Part shown: one piece after another, positions 34,632-45,770 of the stretch
Numbering within the stretch: position 1 is the first letter of the stretch
Layout: each line of letters begins with the position of its first letter
Source of the DNA: Dryococelus australis
Lineage: Eukaryota > Arthropoda > Insecta > Phasmatodea > Phasmatidae
Reading direction: 5' to 3'
DNA length: 64,000 nt
Assembly: GCA_029891345.1 (NCBI GenBank)
Contig: CM056997.1
Location: 215,861,212 to 215,925,211, forward strand
Translations under genes and position numbers: made by a program
The notes under the pieces: generated by a model
What the model saw: the letters and a program-made list of their open reading frames with translations, nothing else
What the model was told of the DNA's origin: nothing
The model's database searches: none

Positions 34632-34997
34632 AGTCACCTGTTTCTCGTCGCGTTGTAGCTGGTACACGTTGTGGGCGGCTTCAATGAAGGACGTGAAGAG
34701 GATCTGCTATGTGTGGCGCTTGACGGGGCTCAGCTCGCAGTGAGTAGCATCTGGTGTCGCGGCTCGTCAGCGACTGAGCACGATGACATCTCGCTTGTTC
34801 CTCCTCATCTTCGTACCGAGAACGTGACCAAGGGCTCGATGCGCTGTCCGCACGCTCTCTACATCGTCAGCAACTTTCGAATTGATTGGATGGTGTCGTC
34901 TTGGGAGCTTCGAGTATCTTCAAGCACATTGAAGGTGATGGCGGCTGTCATGACTGCAAACACCCTTGTCCGACGAATGATGATCAGGTGACATTTC
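34632..34997 (-). other. exon-like GC-rich block, low certainty
   Basis: On the minus strand a pyrimidine tract ending ttcctcag precedes the block and gaaacag/gtgact ends it, so both splice-like borders are present. The interior is GC-richer than its surroundings. One frame is open for about 45 codons (IIIRRTRVFAVMTAAITFN), then sense-like text continues in another frame with two stops (HNVYQLQRDEKQV near the end). The plus strand also has a 106-codon frame here. It could be a decayed exon, a pseudogene or chance. Confidence 0.25.
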
Positions 34998-35385
34998 TGA
35001 GGAAGAGGGAGTGGGTTACGGGAGGCATTCTCCTCGATGAGCTAGGGGAATCGCTGTAAGAATTCCGTATAGGGAATTTTACATAACTTTTCCTGAAAGG
35101 GAGAAACTGTTAAGTTACAAGCTCAGTTTTGGAATGTGTATATGTACGAGTTTTAGGAGAGAGATTTCTTGAGTGAAAAATATAAGTATATAATCATCCT
35201 GTAACTTGGGGGATATTGAAAGGTTTTTAATTGCATCTTTTATGTGCCTGTTCCTGAAATCTTTATTGCTCTAAGAGATGCTTTGAGTGATTATTTATAG
35301 CCTTTTAGAGGTTTTCTTTCAGATGGGAGGAATTCGTAATAAGATTCAATTTCGCAAAAGAAATCTCATTATTACGTGTATTCCG

Positions 35386-35420
<35 letters not shown>

Positions 35421-36009
35421 TTGGGCAGTGTTTTGAAAACATAAAGTTAAAAGTGATGCTGTTGAATTACATGAAAAAAAAGAAAAGTACAAAATTCAAT
35501 ATCTTTTAGTGGAAAGTAGCGCCCCATATTTTTACTTCACTTTTACTGTCTACGATTCTGCAACTATTAATAACTCCAGCTTATGTAACTATATCACGTG
35601 TTGGATGAGTGGTGAGTTGAGATCAGTGGGTGTGGGAGCCAGGTACTTGGGTGTTCTCGGAGTATTCCAAGGGAATGTCAAAGTGACATCCTCTCTGTGT
35701 TACACATGTTTGAAGTCTTTTGTCATCAAATTATAACTCGAAATATGCAGGCGTGTAATTATTAGATCCGCCGCGATGTGCTTGGAACAAACAGCATTCC
35801 CGATACGAAACGAGGAATGGAATGGCTCACGTTCTACGTAGTTGTCAATTATCTGATTTGTTTTTATAACAAATTGCCTAAGTGATGAACAGGAACGACG
35901 TCCGGATAAGAAACATCAATGAACAGTGAATGTTTGGCTCGGGTATATAAGCCTAAATGTCTTAACGTTAGTGACACCAGACGTTCGGGAAAAGAGTTTG
36001 TCTAAAGTC
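34998..36009. other. no gene; long poly-T
   Basis: A 32-base poly-T run occupies 35,388-35,419. The remainder is AT-rich and unassigned. Confidence 0.55.
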
Positions 36010-37637
36010 CATTTCCGCCTGGAACAGAATTTCTCGGAGCCCTGCTAAATATCTACTTGCAGGCCCGTTTCGTATCCTTCCGCCAAATGTAAACAAACAT
36101 TGCCATGTGACTGCCATGTAGCATCTGCCAAAATCAATGTTTATATTAAATTGTGCGTTTGTGTGTACATGTGTTTGTATACTTTCGCTAAACCTGAACA
36201 TAAGCATTGAAATTTGACTTCTGCTTTTATACATGACAAATGTATAGTTTATTGTTTACAGCTTTTCAATGAATTCTGTCATATTCCGAATACCATTCCG
36301 TACGAACATTCACACTTTAGGTCTATAACATTATTTATGTCATCTTTATTTCATTTTAAAAATGCCTGATTTGACGATAGTTCTTACGGTTATTTTACAC
36401 TGTTAACATATTTGTTTTCCACGACATAGCACATTGCACGTAATGCACGTTAATATTTTGCGCGACTGTGATTGGTACAACTGCGGGGTAAAGAACTGTG
36501 GTATTTCCCTTTTGTTATTGAAATGAGTTGGGTTATTTCTTTAAAAGGGTGGCATTAAATGAAATAGATATTAAAATGAAGGAACAACCAGTCCAATGGA
36601 AAAGACACATTAAATTCAGGCACGCAACTCGCGCCGCTTATTTTTTGTCATACAAACTTAAAAGATAGCGGTGAATATGCATACAAGTAAGCATATCGTA
36701 ACTTTTACTCCGCCCATATTTCTATGTATTGCTACTTACTGTTTATTAGGTTTATTGAAATTTATCGGGATAAGCTTAGTATTTTATTGGGATTGTGGGA
36801 AATCATGTTACACGACTGTGTTTCAAACACCTAGGGCAAAGGTACAACGTTGTGATAAATAAACAACCATGGATGTAAATAATTAACTTCGTTATAAAAA
36901 GAGTTCACAGTTAAAACGTACGAATATTGCAGATGAAATATTTGAAATCACGCACGCACACACAGCGCTAGCGTAACGACCACCATGCAGGAACGCCCAT
37001 GCCATTTCACACGCAGCTGTTAACGAAATACACGTAACAGTATATTTATTACTGCCGTGGAAACACAGACTTATCACAACATCGTAACTTCCCTGGGCAG
37101 GTTTAAAAATCACAACGTCTACAAACGTGATGTGGTAATTTTAAGTATTTTTCGGAGTAAGAATAATTTACGCTTCGTTTGGCAAAAAGCAACACGCCAT
37201 GTCATGCCTCGCCACGTCTGCCAACTTCAGATGGTAACCGTCCCGCCATCATATCTAAATATATTAAAATAAGTATTCAAACATAAAAATATTTTTTTCA
37301 GTTGTAAATTACGAATTCAAAAATCATTATTGAGCTCTAATAAGTATGAAATATGCTAAAATTTTAAACATGTATATTTTCAACTACTTATCGATGCGAA
37401 AATTCCCGAGGGGAAGAGAGAAAAAGTGGGAGTGAGCGACAAGCCTTGCCCAGCCGACAGTTGCTTCCCCAGTGGATAAAATAAACACAGTGTCACTAGG
37501 ACCTAAGCACGATATTTTGTGCTCTTATTTGAAACTGTAGCAATGAATGATGTTGCCATCGGGGCTAATAAATATTTAAATATTTCAATAGGCAACGTAT
37601 AATTTACAAATGGCGTACCAAAAAACTAGGTTAAACA

Positions 37638-37678
<41 letters not shown>

Positions 37679-37985
37679 TATATAAACTATTTCTTACTAG
37701 CCGCTTACAGCACATCGCTGCTCTCGCTGTTGTTAATTCATGTTTAATACGAAATAAATATTACAAGTTATAGAATATACTAAGGTTTATTCAATTTATT
37801 ATTTCGTTTATTCAATAATATAGCACTCTAAAGTTAATTACAGTGTTATAAATTTGTGGAAAACAGATTATTGAAAAAACAGACTGGCATGTTACGCCTA
37901 GGTTGATTTTTCAAAGTTTCTTTTTTAATGTCTGTTCCAGTCGTGAATGGACTATAGTTGTATATGAAAACACTATAGCCTATAT
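36010..37985 (-). repeat. 1.9-kb dispersed repeat, right copy (inverted)
   Basis: In reverse orientation it matches 6,110-7,980 along its whole length. Anchors: cgtatccttccgc near 36,070, aggcacgcaactcg near 36,618, ctgtgtttcaaacacctagg near 36,815, cacgtctgccaacttc near 37,213, tgctctcgctgttgttaatt near 37,718 and gaatggactatag near 37,946. A TA microsatellite at 37,641-37,684 is private to this copy. Confidence 0.7.
37641..37684. repeat. TA microsatellite
   Basis: Pure TA dinucleotides, inside the right copy of the 1.9-kb repeat. Confidence 0.95.
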
Positions 37986-38460
37986 CCATTTACGTGATTG
38001 GATGGTTTTAGATGCTACTCGTCATAGGCACCTGCAGTAAAATCAAAGTTCATTAGCACAATACACTAATTCTGAGTGTCCCAGTCAAACATCACAATGT
38101 CTTATCAGAAAGGCACGTGGTCAACAACTGAAAGAAATCTACAGGAGAGCATGTAGAGTAATGAGACATTGCTGGTGTGTAATTCTTTTCTAGATATTCA
38201 GTTGTCGCTGAACCTATTATATGTTATCAGTGTGTTAGTGACAAAAGTCTATCCCGGCGAGGCTAGAGGTGCGCATGTCAATAGGCCGCCATGTTCAATA
38301 CCAGTTGGCGGTGGAGCTCAAATACATTAGACACGATTCGTCATTGCCGGCGTATCTACACCACAACCGGGCGCAGATTGTACTCGAACTGACCGTTGCA
38401 TATGTTAGTATTTTAGTATTTAGTGACGTTAAATTTGGATGCCGTCGATAATAGCGATTT
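37986..38460. other. no gene seen
   Basis: Mixed composition, unassigned. A 60-codon frame at 38,269-38,451 has no recognisable motif. Confidence 0.45.
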
Positions 38461-38975
38461 GGTCATTTAGTATTTTATTAAGTATTTATCATACAAGTTT
38501 AAAAGTTTGCCCTCCAATTATGGGTGTTCAGTACAGCAGTTTCCGATTCTAATTGACCCGTCAGTCTTCTCATAAAGAAAGGAGGTTAATAACTGAGGTA
38601 AGCTGCTGGTATGCATGTAAGTTATTGAAGTCTAGCCTGAGCGAAATTTTTCGCGAAAAAAAGATCGCCCCACAAATACGTACGGTCAGCTGTTTTATTG
38701 CGGAAATATCTATGCTGATGCTAGACTTCAACTTCTCGCATGCACGCTTGCAAACTTCCTATGGTTATTAGCTGCGTGATTGTGTAAGAAGACCTCTTCT
38801 ACTGTAATGAACCAATCAGAATAAAGTTGCCCTACACTGAACGTCTATGATAGGCTGGCAGGCACTTGAAACGCTTGCAGTTAAAAACATGCAATCGCGA
38901 TATTAGTCTCGAATCAACGTGTATTGGAGTACAACTAGTCGTGGAACCTTTTCTCGAGAAACAGGCGGTTCTACT
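38461..38975. repeat. two decayed MITE-M fragments
   Basis: The first carries the 3' end signature attgaagtctagcctgagcg and tttttcgcgaaaaaaagatc (to about 38,670). The second, about 38,800-38,975, has ccaatcagaataaagttgcc, ctgaacgtctatgataggct and tctcgagaaacaggcgg. Confidence 0.5.
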
Positions 38976-39017
38976 AAATACGTCATCATTTCACTCCATT
39001 AGTTCGGATTACATGAA

Positions 39018-39262
39018 TTCTTTGTTAATGAAAAGTCCTGAAGGATTGACAGCTAGGCAAAATTCCTGTTCCAGCTGTGCTATTGCATTAGGCTCGTTTT
39101 CAATTCCATATCCAGTCGACTGGTTGCCATAGAAGTTGGAATATAAGACAGATTCTAAGAGCATGGTGTCGTTGCTCTCATGCGACATACTTTCCCAAAA
39201 AAGGAAGCAGTCAGGCGCTTTGCTTTTTCAAGTTTCCAAACCATGCAATGCCTTTGTCCTGC
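39018..39262 (-). pseudogene. truncated YqaJ-type exonuclease fragment
   Basis: About 96% identical by eye to 43,490-43,736. On minus it encodes the N-terminal part of a YqaJ-type domain, including LYSNFYGNQSTGYGIENEP and QEFCLAVNPSGLFINKE. It then runs into unrelated DNA and stops. The RLTAS-type motif lies in a different frame upstream, as in the longer copy. It is a piece duplicated from, or into, the 43-kb locus; a 197-bp tandem repeat begins shortly after its other edge. Confidence 0.65.
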
Positions 39263-39317
39263 GGTCCGGTGTCATTAAGGGCGCCGTCTGCCTGCAGCAA
39301 AAATTCGTTGTTGTGTT

Positions 39318-40100
39318 ATGAGTTGGAGTGGCTTTAGCTGATGTGTTGTGTGGAGAATCTCGGAAACAATTCTCCCCTCACTGTCTCTTCACACTTCATA
39401 TCGCTGGCACACGGCCGCTTTCCTCCTTCCCTCTCCCAAACACTGTTCGAAGGTCATTCTCTCAGTTTTCACCCGCCTACTTCATGCACACTCCTTCATG
39501 AGTTTTTGTGCTATGAGTTGGAGTGGCTTTAGCTGATGTGTTGTGTGGAGAATCTCGGAAACAATTCTCCCCTCACTGTCTCTTTCCCCACTTCATATCG
39601 CTGGCACACGGCCGCTTTCCTCCTTCCCTCTCCCAAACACTGTTCGAAGGTCATTCTCTCAGTTTTCACCCGCCTACTTCATACACACTCCTTCATGAGT
39701 TTTTGTGCTATGAGTTGGAGTGGCTTTAGCTGATGTGTTGTGTGGAGAATCTCGGAAACAATTCTCCCCTCACTGTCTCTTTCCCCACTTCATATCGCTG
39801 GCACACGGCCGCTTTCCTCCTTCCCTCTCCCAAACACTGTTCGAAGGTCATTCTTTCAGTTTTCACCCGCCTACTTCATGCACACTCCTTCATGAGTTTT
39901 TGTGCTATAAGTTGGAGTGGCTTTAGCTGATGTGTTGTGTGGAGAATCTCGGAAACAATTCTCCCCTCAATGTCTCTTTCCCCACTTCATATCGCTGGCA
40001 CACGGCCGCTTTCCTCCTTCCCTCTCCCAAACACTGTTCGAAGGTCATTCTCTCAGTTTTCACCCGCCTACTTCATGCACACTCCTTCATGAGTTTTCGC
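39318..40100. repeat. 197-bp tandem repeat, four copies
   Basis: Units start with atgagttggagtggctttag (fourth: ataagttggagtgg) at 39,318, 39,513, 39,710 and 39,907; spacings are 195, 197 and 197 bp. The first unit lacks 2 bp (tctcttcaca instead of tctctttcccca). Units differ by only a few bases, so the amplification is recent. Open frames of 62-68 codons recur in each unit on plus but run across unit borders in shifting frames (197 is not a multiple of 3), so they are not taken as genes. Confidence 0.9.
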
Positions 40101-40472
40101 TATTGTGTGCAGTGCCACACACACAGCACTCTGCCTGTGATCCAAAGCAGTGTCCTTTAGCTTTATGGCAGACTTATCTAACGATGATTAATGTGTGGAA
40201 ATCAGTCATTAAATTTGTTATAACGATAGTTATGAAACCCGTTAACATACTAAAGGTTATTTATGGTGGTAAAAACAATGGTTTTATTACACTGCAAATG
40301 CAATATATACTTTTAAAAATGTTTAATTTCGCATCTTTAGACCGACTGCATTCACCTTTTCCATGCCAATTAATATTTTTATTTATTTAATTTGTCCTGT
40401 TGATCCCATATGGAGTAAAACGTCCAGATATAGGACAAGTCCTTTCTTTTTTTTAGATTAATTCAGTTCTCT
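40101..40472. other. no gene seen
   Basis: AT-rich; an open frame reads out of the tandem repeat into it without any motif. Confidence 0.5.
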
Positions 40473-41150
40473 TGTGACGGGTGGGACCAAGTCGCCACAC
40501 GCCCTTGAATAATTATTAATTCCTACTAATAATAAACTAATTAATCAGCTGGCGATACCACGTCACCACACGCCCATTCGAATAAAAACAGTGTATGGAT
40601 ACCTGACATTTTGTGCGGGGCAAGGCCGACAGAAGCGAACATTATACACGCTGGTTTTGGTGTTAAAAACCTAAAATACTAACCTGTATTGTTCTCGCCA
40701 TGTTCACGTTACCTTTAAAAGACATTGGAAGTCCTGCGGTAACAGGGAACACGTTTATTAATGTAGGTGCATTTTCACCGCGTGCAGCGGCGACCAGCCA
40801 TGGCAGACAACTGAGCAGCGGGCAGCGGTTTCGGCGGTTCGCCGATGGAGAGTAAATTTGTGGTTGTAAACATTTGTGACCAAGTTGGTCTTTGAAACCA
40901 ATTCAAGCATTATTGAGACGGTAATCTTTGTAACCAATTCACGTTATGTGCGACTATGGCAGTCGATACCAGGGCCCTTGTCATTTATAAATATTTGTAA
41001 ATAAATGAAAAACTTTACGAATTGGGGAGTCGAAATACTAGCATTTGCTCGCGCGAGTTAAGGCTGGATATTGTTCAGCGGTTGATCCTATCCACGTGGG
41101 ATCGCAAGCAGATGAAACTAACATACCGTGTCAAATTTCGAGGTTACAAT
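40473..41150 (+). other. possible gypsy-like LTR and leader
   Basis: The start tgtgacgggtgggaccaag resembles the TGTGAC-type LTR start also seen at 1,077. Within it, caagtcgccacacgcc and cacgtcaccacacgcc form a short direct repeat. From about 41,023 the text ggggagtcgaaatactag and gctcgcgcgagttaaggctg looks like leader or gag sequence. No second LTR or clear primer-binding site was seen; this is a weak call. Confidence 0.25.
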
Positions 41151-41472
41151 GTACATTGATTCATGACCAGAAAGGTAATACATGTGTTACCATATTGGTT
41201 TTTCTGGTGTATGCATACAATTAATTCTTTAAAGTCCAGAGCAGACTGTCGGTACGATATAATTTCATCTGCCATTCTGTGATGATTGAAATTTTGGGGT
41301 TACTTCCTCAGTGTGTATTGTGATGGCCTTCTATATTAACCAAATGGCGAGTTATTTGCGTAAACATAGCTCATATTTTTAGTGTGAAAATTGAAGTATT
41401 AGCTGGCTGACAGCAAATCTATATACCTGTAGACTATTTTGTATTTTACTCAATTTTTATGGTAACATGGAG

Positions 41473-41504
<32 letters not shown>
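41473..41504. repeat. GT/TA microsatellite
   Basis: GT dinucleotides followed by TA dinucleotides. Confidence 0.9.
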
Positions 41505-43057
41505 TAAATAGAGAATTAGGGGTAACGAATTACATGCTAACTTTCACATATATTTAGTTTGAAACCAAATGAAAGAATTGAAAGAAAATTGAAAAAATAA
41601 ATCATTCGTATCACACCAAAAATAATATCGTCCTAATTGCTCCAATGTACCACCTTTTAAATATAAATTTCACTTAGCATAATTTAAACGTTGTAACCTT
41701 AGTTTTAGACACATGATGTACACATGAACACTAAAGCAAAATAGTTACCACAATATCTGAAACTTACATTTCAACAACTCATCGTTCACACAGAACTGTT
41801 CTTTGTGCAAGATTATGATCATAAACTTGTACATAGCAAAAATGTATACTTTCGCCTGATTAATTAACCTCGAAATAACCAAAAGTTTCTATAATCATAT
41901 TCATCTGCAAATTTGAAACTATCCGGGTTACAATCAATCTAAACCAAAATTGAATTAAAAAAAGTTCGGCAACTATACTCTAACGAACATTATTCAAATA
42001 CAAATAAACCAAAAACCCAAATATTAATATTAAACTTTGACATAACACAAGAGCTTAATGGCATAGCCACTAGCAACTCACGAAGGAGAAAAATCAAAGT
42101 TTATCCTGTGAAGCAGCTGTAATGGGAACGAAATAAGTGCCGAAGTCATGTAAGATTTTATGAAACCAAAGAACGTTTGTTGGAATTTTTTCAAAACAGC
42201 TTCCATACATTTTGGTACCCTGGCATATTCCCCCGTACTTCGCCTGTCGAGAAACGAGTGACTAAAACGCCCTAACACTAAATTACAAATGCTGTGAAAT
42301 AAAATGTGCAAAAATATGATCTTAACAAGTAACGAAAATACACAGAGAGTTTTTTCCTTGCATGTTAGCAGTCCAAGTCAAACGGTTTTGAGTAAGGGGA
42401 GAAGAACCTCCTCTTTTAATCACATATTTTTCGATTTCGAATTCCCAGAAGTATCTACGGCAACAGCGCTTAACGCACATTTACCACCAGAAATGTGACT
42501 GGCGTAATGCAGTCCAATCATAACTTCGTCTATATCAATATTTTTATAATCCTCAAATAATTAAATAAAAATGCACTTCAACCAGAATTTCGCTATGTAC
42601 AAGAAAATACAGCCACTGTGAACTATCGTTTCGAAGCAAATTTCTGTCGTATTGAAAGTTTTCCAATATAAATGCTTGTAGGAATTGTGTTATAAAATAC
42701 CTACATGATTAACACTGAATTGAATGATAATTAAATATTATATAAATGCTATACGTGTGCATAAAGGAAACGAGATATTCATTCTTGACAGCCAAATCAT
42801 TATTATTTTGTATGAGTTGTATGTCTAGGCAACAATCATTTTGCCCCTTTCTTAACATATCACGCTTGCACTTTATCATTTGTAATGGTACCTTTCCCCA
42901 AAAAAAAAAAATATTTAAAATCATGTTGAATTTTTTGTACCACATCTCCCTCCACAACCCTCACACACACAAGTTTTCAGTCTTATCAATGACACATCGA
43001 CTCCCAACCGTCATTACACAACCTCGGGCAACTCTGTAGTACTGTATAAAAACTGCA
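41505..43057. other. no gene seen, AT-rich
   Basis: AT-rich sequence; the short frames (for example 42,078-42,311 minus and 42,746-43,039 plus) carry no recognisable motif. Confidence 0.5.
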
Positions 43058-44150
43058 TTACAAAACACAAACATAAGGTTGAACTTGTAACTTTATATAT
43101 TTGCGAATTCTCTTTCGAGAATTTGTGGTCCCTTCGTTAGAGTCCGACAACCAATATGTAATAATGTTTGGCTTATTTAGGTCTTCCATTAGTTTGTCTT
43201 CCATTTTTTTCCCAGAAGCATCCATTTCTCTTAATTTTCTGAACCAGTAGGAGTTCACAAGACAATGAAAGAGTATTGGTGACCTGTTATGTGGAGTTGT
43301 CCTTGAACTTGGTACATGTACGTATGGTTGCTCTTGAGATGCATTTCCCCATTTTTAACTTACGAAAGTTTACTTTATTGCTCTTAACTGCAGCCTCCGG
43401 ACGCATGGTCCTGGCAGATGCTGGGCATTTTATTTCAACAATACTATCACTACCAATGAGTCCATCAAGTGTTGCTGCTAAAAAAGTAAGTTCTTTGTTA
43501 ATGAAAAGTCCTGAAGGATTGACAGCCAGGCAAAATTCCTGTTCCAAATGTGCTATTGCATTAGACTCGTTTTCAATTCCATATCCAGTCAACTGGTTGC
43601 CATAGAAGTTGGAATATAAGATAGATTCTAAGAGCATGGTGTCGTTGCTCTCGTGCGACATATTTTCCCAAAAAAGGAAGCAGTCAGGCGCTTTCCTTTT
43701 TCAAGTTTCCAAACCATGCAATGCCTTTGTCCTGTGGTAGATGACTGAATGTTAAGTATTTTGTTGTTGTCAAATTGCTGTCCTTTCAAAAATTCTTCCT
43801 TTTTCTTATTGTATTCTTCAAGATTGAAGTCTGGAGTCTAAGGAAAACTGCCTTAGTGAGAATCTTCTCCCCTGAAAATCTAATTTTCCTTTTGGTCGTC
43901 TTGGTCAGGTTTTATGTCTCTGCCAAATATTTATTTTGCCTGCAACTGTTTTTTTTTGTTAATTCGCCAAGGCTTTGGATAGTTATTTTTGAAATTAATT
44001 TCAGCCAGTTTACTGTCATATGTATTACAATAAATGACAGAGAGTTCACTTGTTATATATTCACCACGTAGAGAAAAGTTGAATTTTTTACCATCTACGA
44101 AATTTGCGACTATGTTGTTAAAAGACACAGCCCTGTTGTTAGTCATATTT
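43058..44150 (-). pseudogene. YqaJ-type exonuclease pseudogene
   Basis: Read 5' to 3' on minus. At 44,146-43,931 is VANFVDGKKFNFSLRGEY, a segment found before the nuclease in metazoan YqaJ proteins. After about 43,840 come DFNLEEYNKKKEEFLKGQQF and WKLEKGKRLTASFFGKIC. A stop and frame change at about 43,643 follow, then TGYGIENESNAIAHLEQEF, LAATLDGLIGSDSIVEIKCP (the D...E-x-K catalytic core) and KVNFRKLKMGKC. Another frame change near 43,340 gives YMYQVQGQLHITGHQYSF, then a stop, then a C-terminal remnant to 43,058. YqaJ domains are 5'-3' exonucleases of the lambda-exonuclease fold; in arthropods they occur in repeat-associated genes. All core motifs remain, but at least three frame breaks kill it. 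Confidence 0.75.
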
Positions 44151-45048
44151 TCAAAGAGTCTTTGTGACAGTTACAGAATCATAATGTGGTGAGCCGCTGT
44201 TTTGTTTTAGGCATTCATATTCAGATTCTTGTTCATTGTCGTCAATAATCATGACCAAAGATTAATTTTTTATGGACTTCATAAAATTATAAACAAATAA
44301 AACATGTTACATAATAATCAATTACTATAGGCCTACCTTTTTTCTGCGGAATTGGCTGTAGCATCATCTGCTAACAGTTCAGGAGGCAAATATGTTATTC
44401 TGAAAATAATACAGGATTAGAGGCCTTTCCATATCTTGCAAATAAGATCACACACTGAAAATTGCCATTAATTTTCATAATACGAGGTTGAGCAGACACA
44501 CTTCATTAGATTGGGGAATGCCATTGTTTCAAGTTACCTACATGTAACATGTAATCGGTTGGGAATAAGTATTCTAATTTTGAAATTAAAAGAGTTTTGG
44601 GTAGTCTACCTGATTCGAATCCAATTAAACATTTATGTTTTATTCTTGGAGATTAAAGAATTTTTGGGTCTTAAAACTTTTTCGGATCCGATGTTAATTT
44701 TTCTAGTTATTTTCTGTTATTTCAACAAGACGCGTAGTTGAATGTCACATTATTAGGCCTAACATTCATCTTGTCATTTTTGTAGCACCCTCGAATATGA
44801 CATCTCGTATAAATTGGATGGGTAGAATGTGCTACTTTATTGTTTTTTATATCTCTGGAATCATTATTTTTGGTTACCCACTTAATTGACTTATTATTTA
44901 TAACAATGTCGTAAGGAACCTGAGTAAATTATTAGCGTTTGCGAAATGCGGTATGATATCGCGCAAAAGTTTAAAATTGAAAATTGGAACATGTGAAATT
45001 CAATCATTATAAAATATACCCAGTGAGATAGAAGAAAATAGGGTTTAA
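44151..45048. other. no gene clearly seen
   Basis: Mostly AT-rich. A short minus-strand phrase ITYLPPELLADDATANSAEK at about 44,400-44,340 could be an upstream exon piece of the YqaJ-type gene, but support is weak. Confidence 0.35.
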
Positions 45049-45112
45049 CACACACACACACACAAACCCACACACACACCTCGCACATGCGTGCGCACGC
45101 GTACACACACGC
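45049..45112. repeat. CA-rich microsatellite
   Basis: CA dinucleotides with CCCA, CGCA and GCGCA interruptions. Confidence 0.85.
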
Positions 45113-45499
45113 ACATGGACAAACAGGCAGCAGGGCGATTATGCAAACCTATTTTCCTTCGAATATAAGCTAAAACATATGGCAAGAAAATAAAAAAATT
45201 GGAAAACCTATGAAACTTTGTTTTCTCATTGTGTAATTATCCAAACGATGTACAATTATATTTATTTTGTAAGACATCACTACCTTAAACAATTAGAAAT
45301 ATTTTGTCCAATATATTTACATTATTATGACATTTGCATCAAGTTTGGTGTCATGGTGTCAGCATGAGGGGGGTGTGGGGGATGAATACACTATTTTTCT
45401 CCCCTTGCTCTATTTGTTCTTCACGATGAGCAGTGACACACAATCTTGTTTTATTCCATTTTCTTTACTCCTGTTTGTATTCATTTCAGAATCCATGAT
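45113..45499. other. no gene seen
   Basis: AT-rich spacer; nothing was recognised. Confidence 0.5.
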
Positions 45500-45770
45500 C
45501 TATATTGTTTTTGGCTGTTGGCGCCCTGTCGTGCTCCGCCAAGGCTTCGCGAAAGGGCTTAGGTCCTGTCTCAGCCAATGTGATTTCGTGGGGACCTACA
45601 GAGGTGGCGTCGTGTGGTAGTGATAAGGGACAAGCGCATGCGAGAGCAGGCAGCAAGGTCACGCTAGCCCAAGCTTTATCCCCCCTGCCACTACACGAGA
45701 CACGTCGTGAGGGTAAGTGGCCGGTAGGCCAGCAGCGCTGAGGGCGCCACGAGACGGTTGCCGTTCATTT
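45500..45770. other. GC-rich, CpG-containing patch
   Basis: A sharp rise in GC and CpG content relative to its flanks. Short open frames exist on plus (45,505-45,741) without a recognisable domain. It starts near ggcgccctgtcgtg and ends near gggcgccacgagac, which could be weak inverted ends of a repeat. Confidence 0.35.

Noticed and set aside
39336-40390. Repeated 62-157-codon open frames on plus
   Set aside because: They come from the 197-bp tandem repeat, run across unit borders in changing frames, and show no recognisable domain.
45505-45741. 78-codon frame in a GC-rich patch
   Set aside because: No motif, and the patch looks like a CpG-rich repeat.
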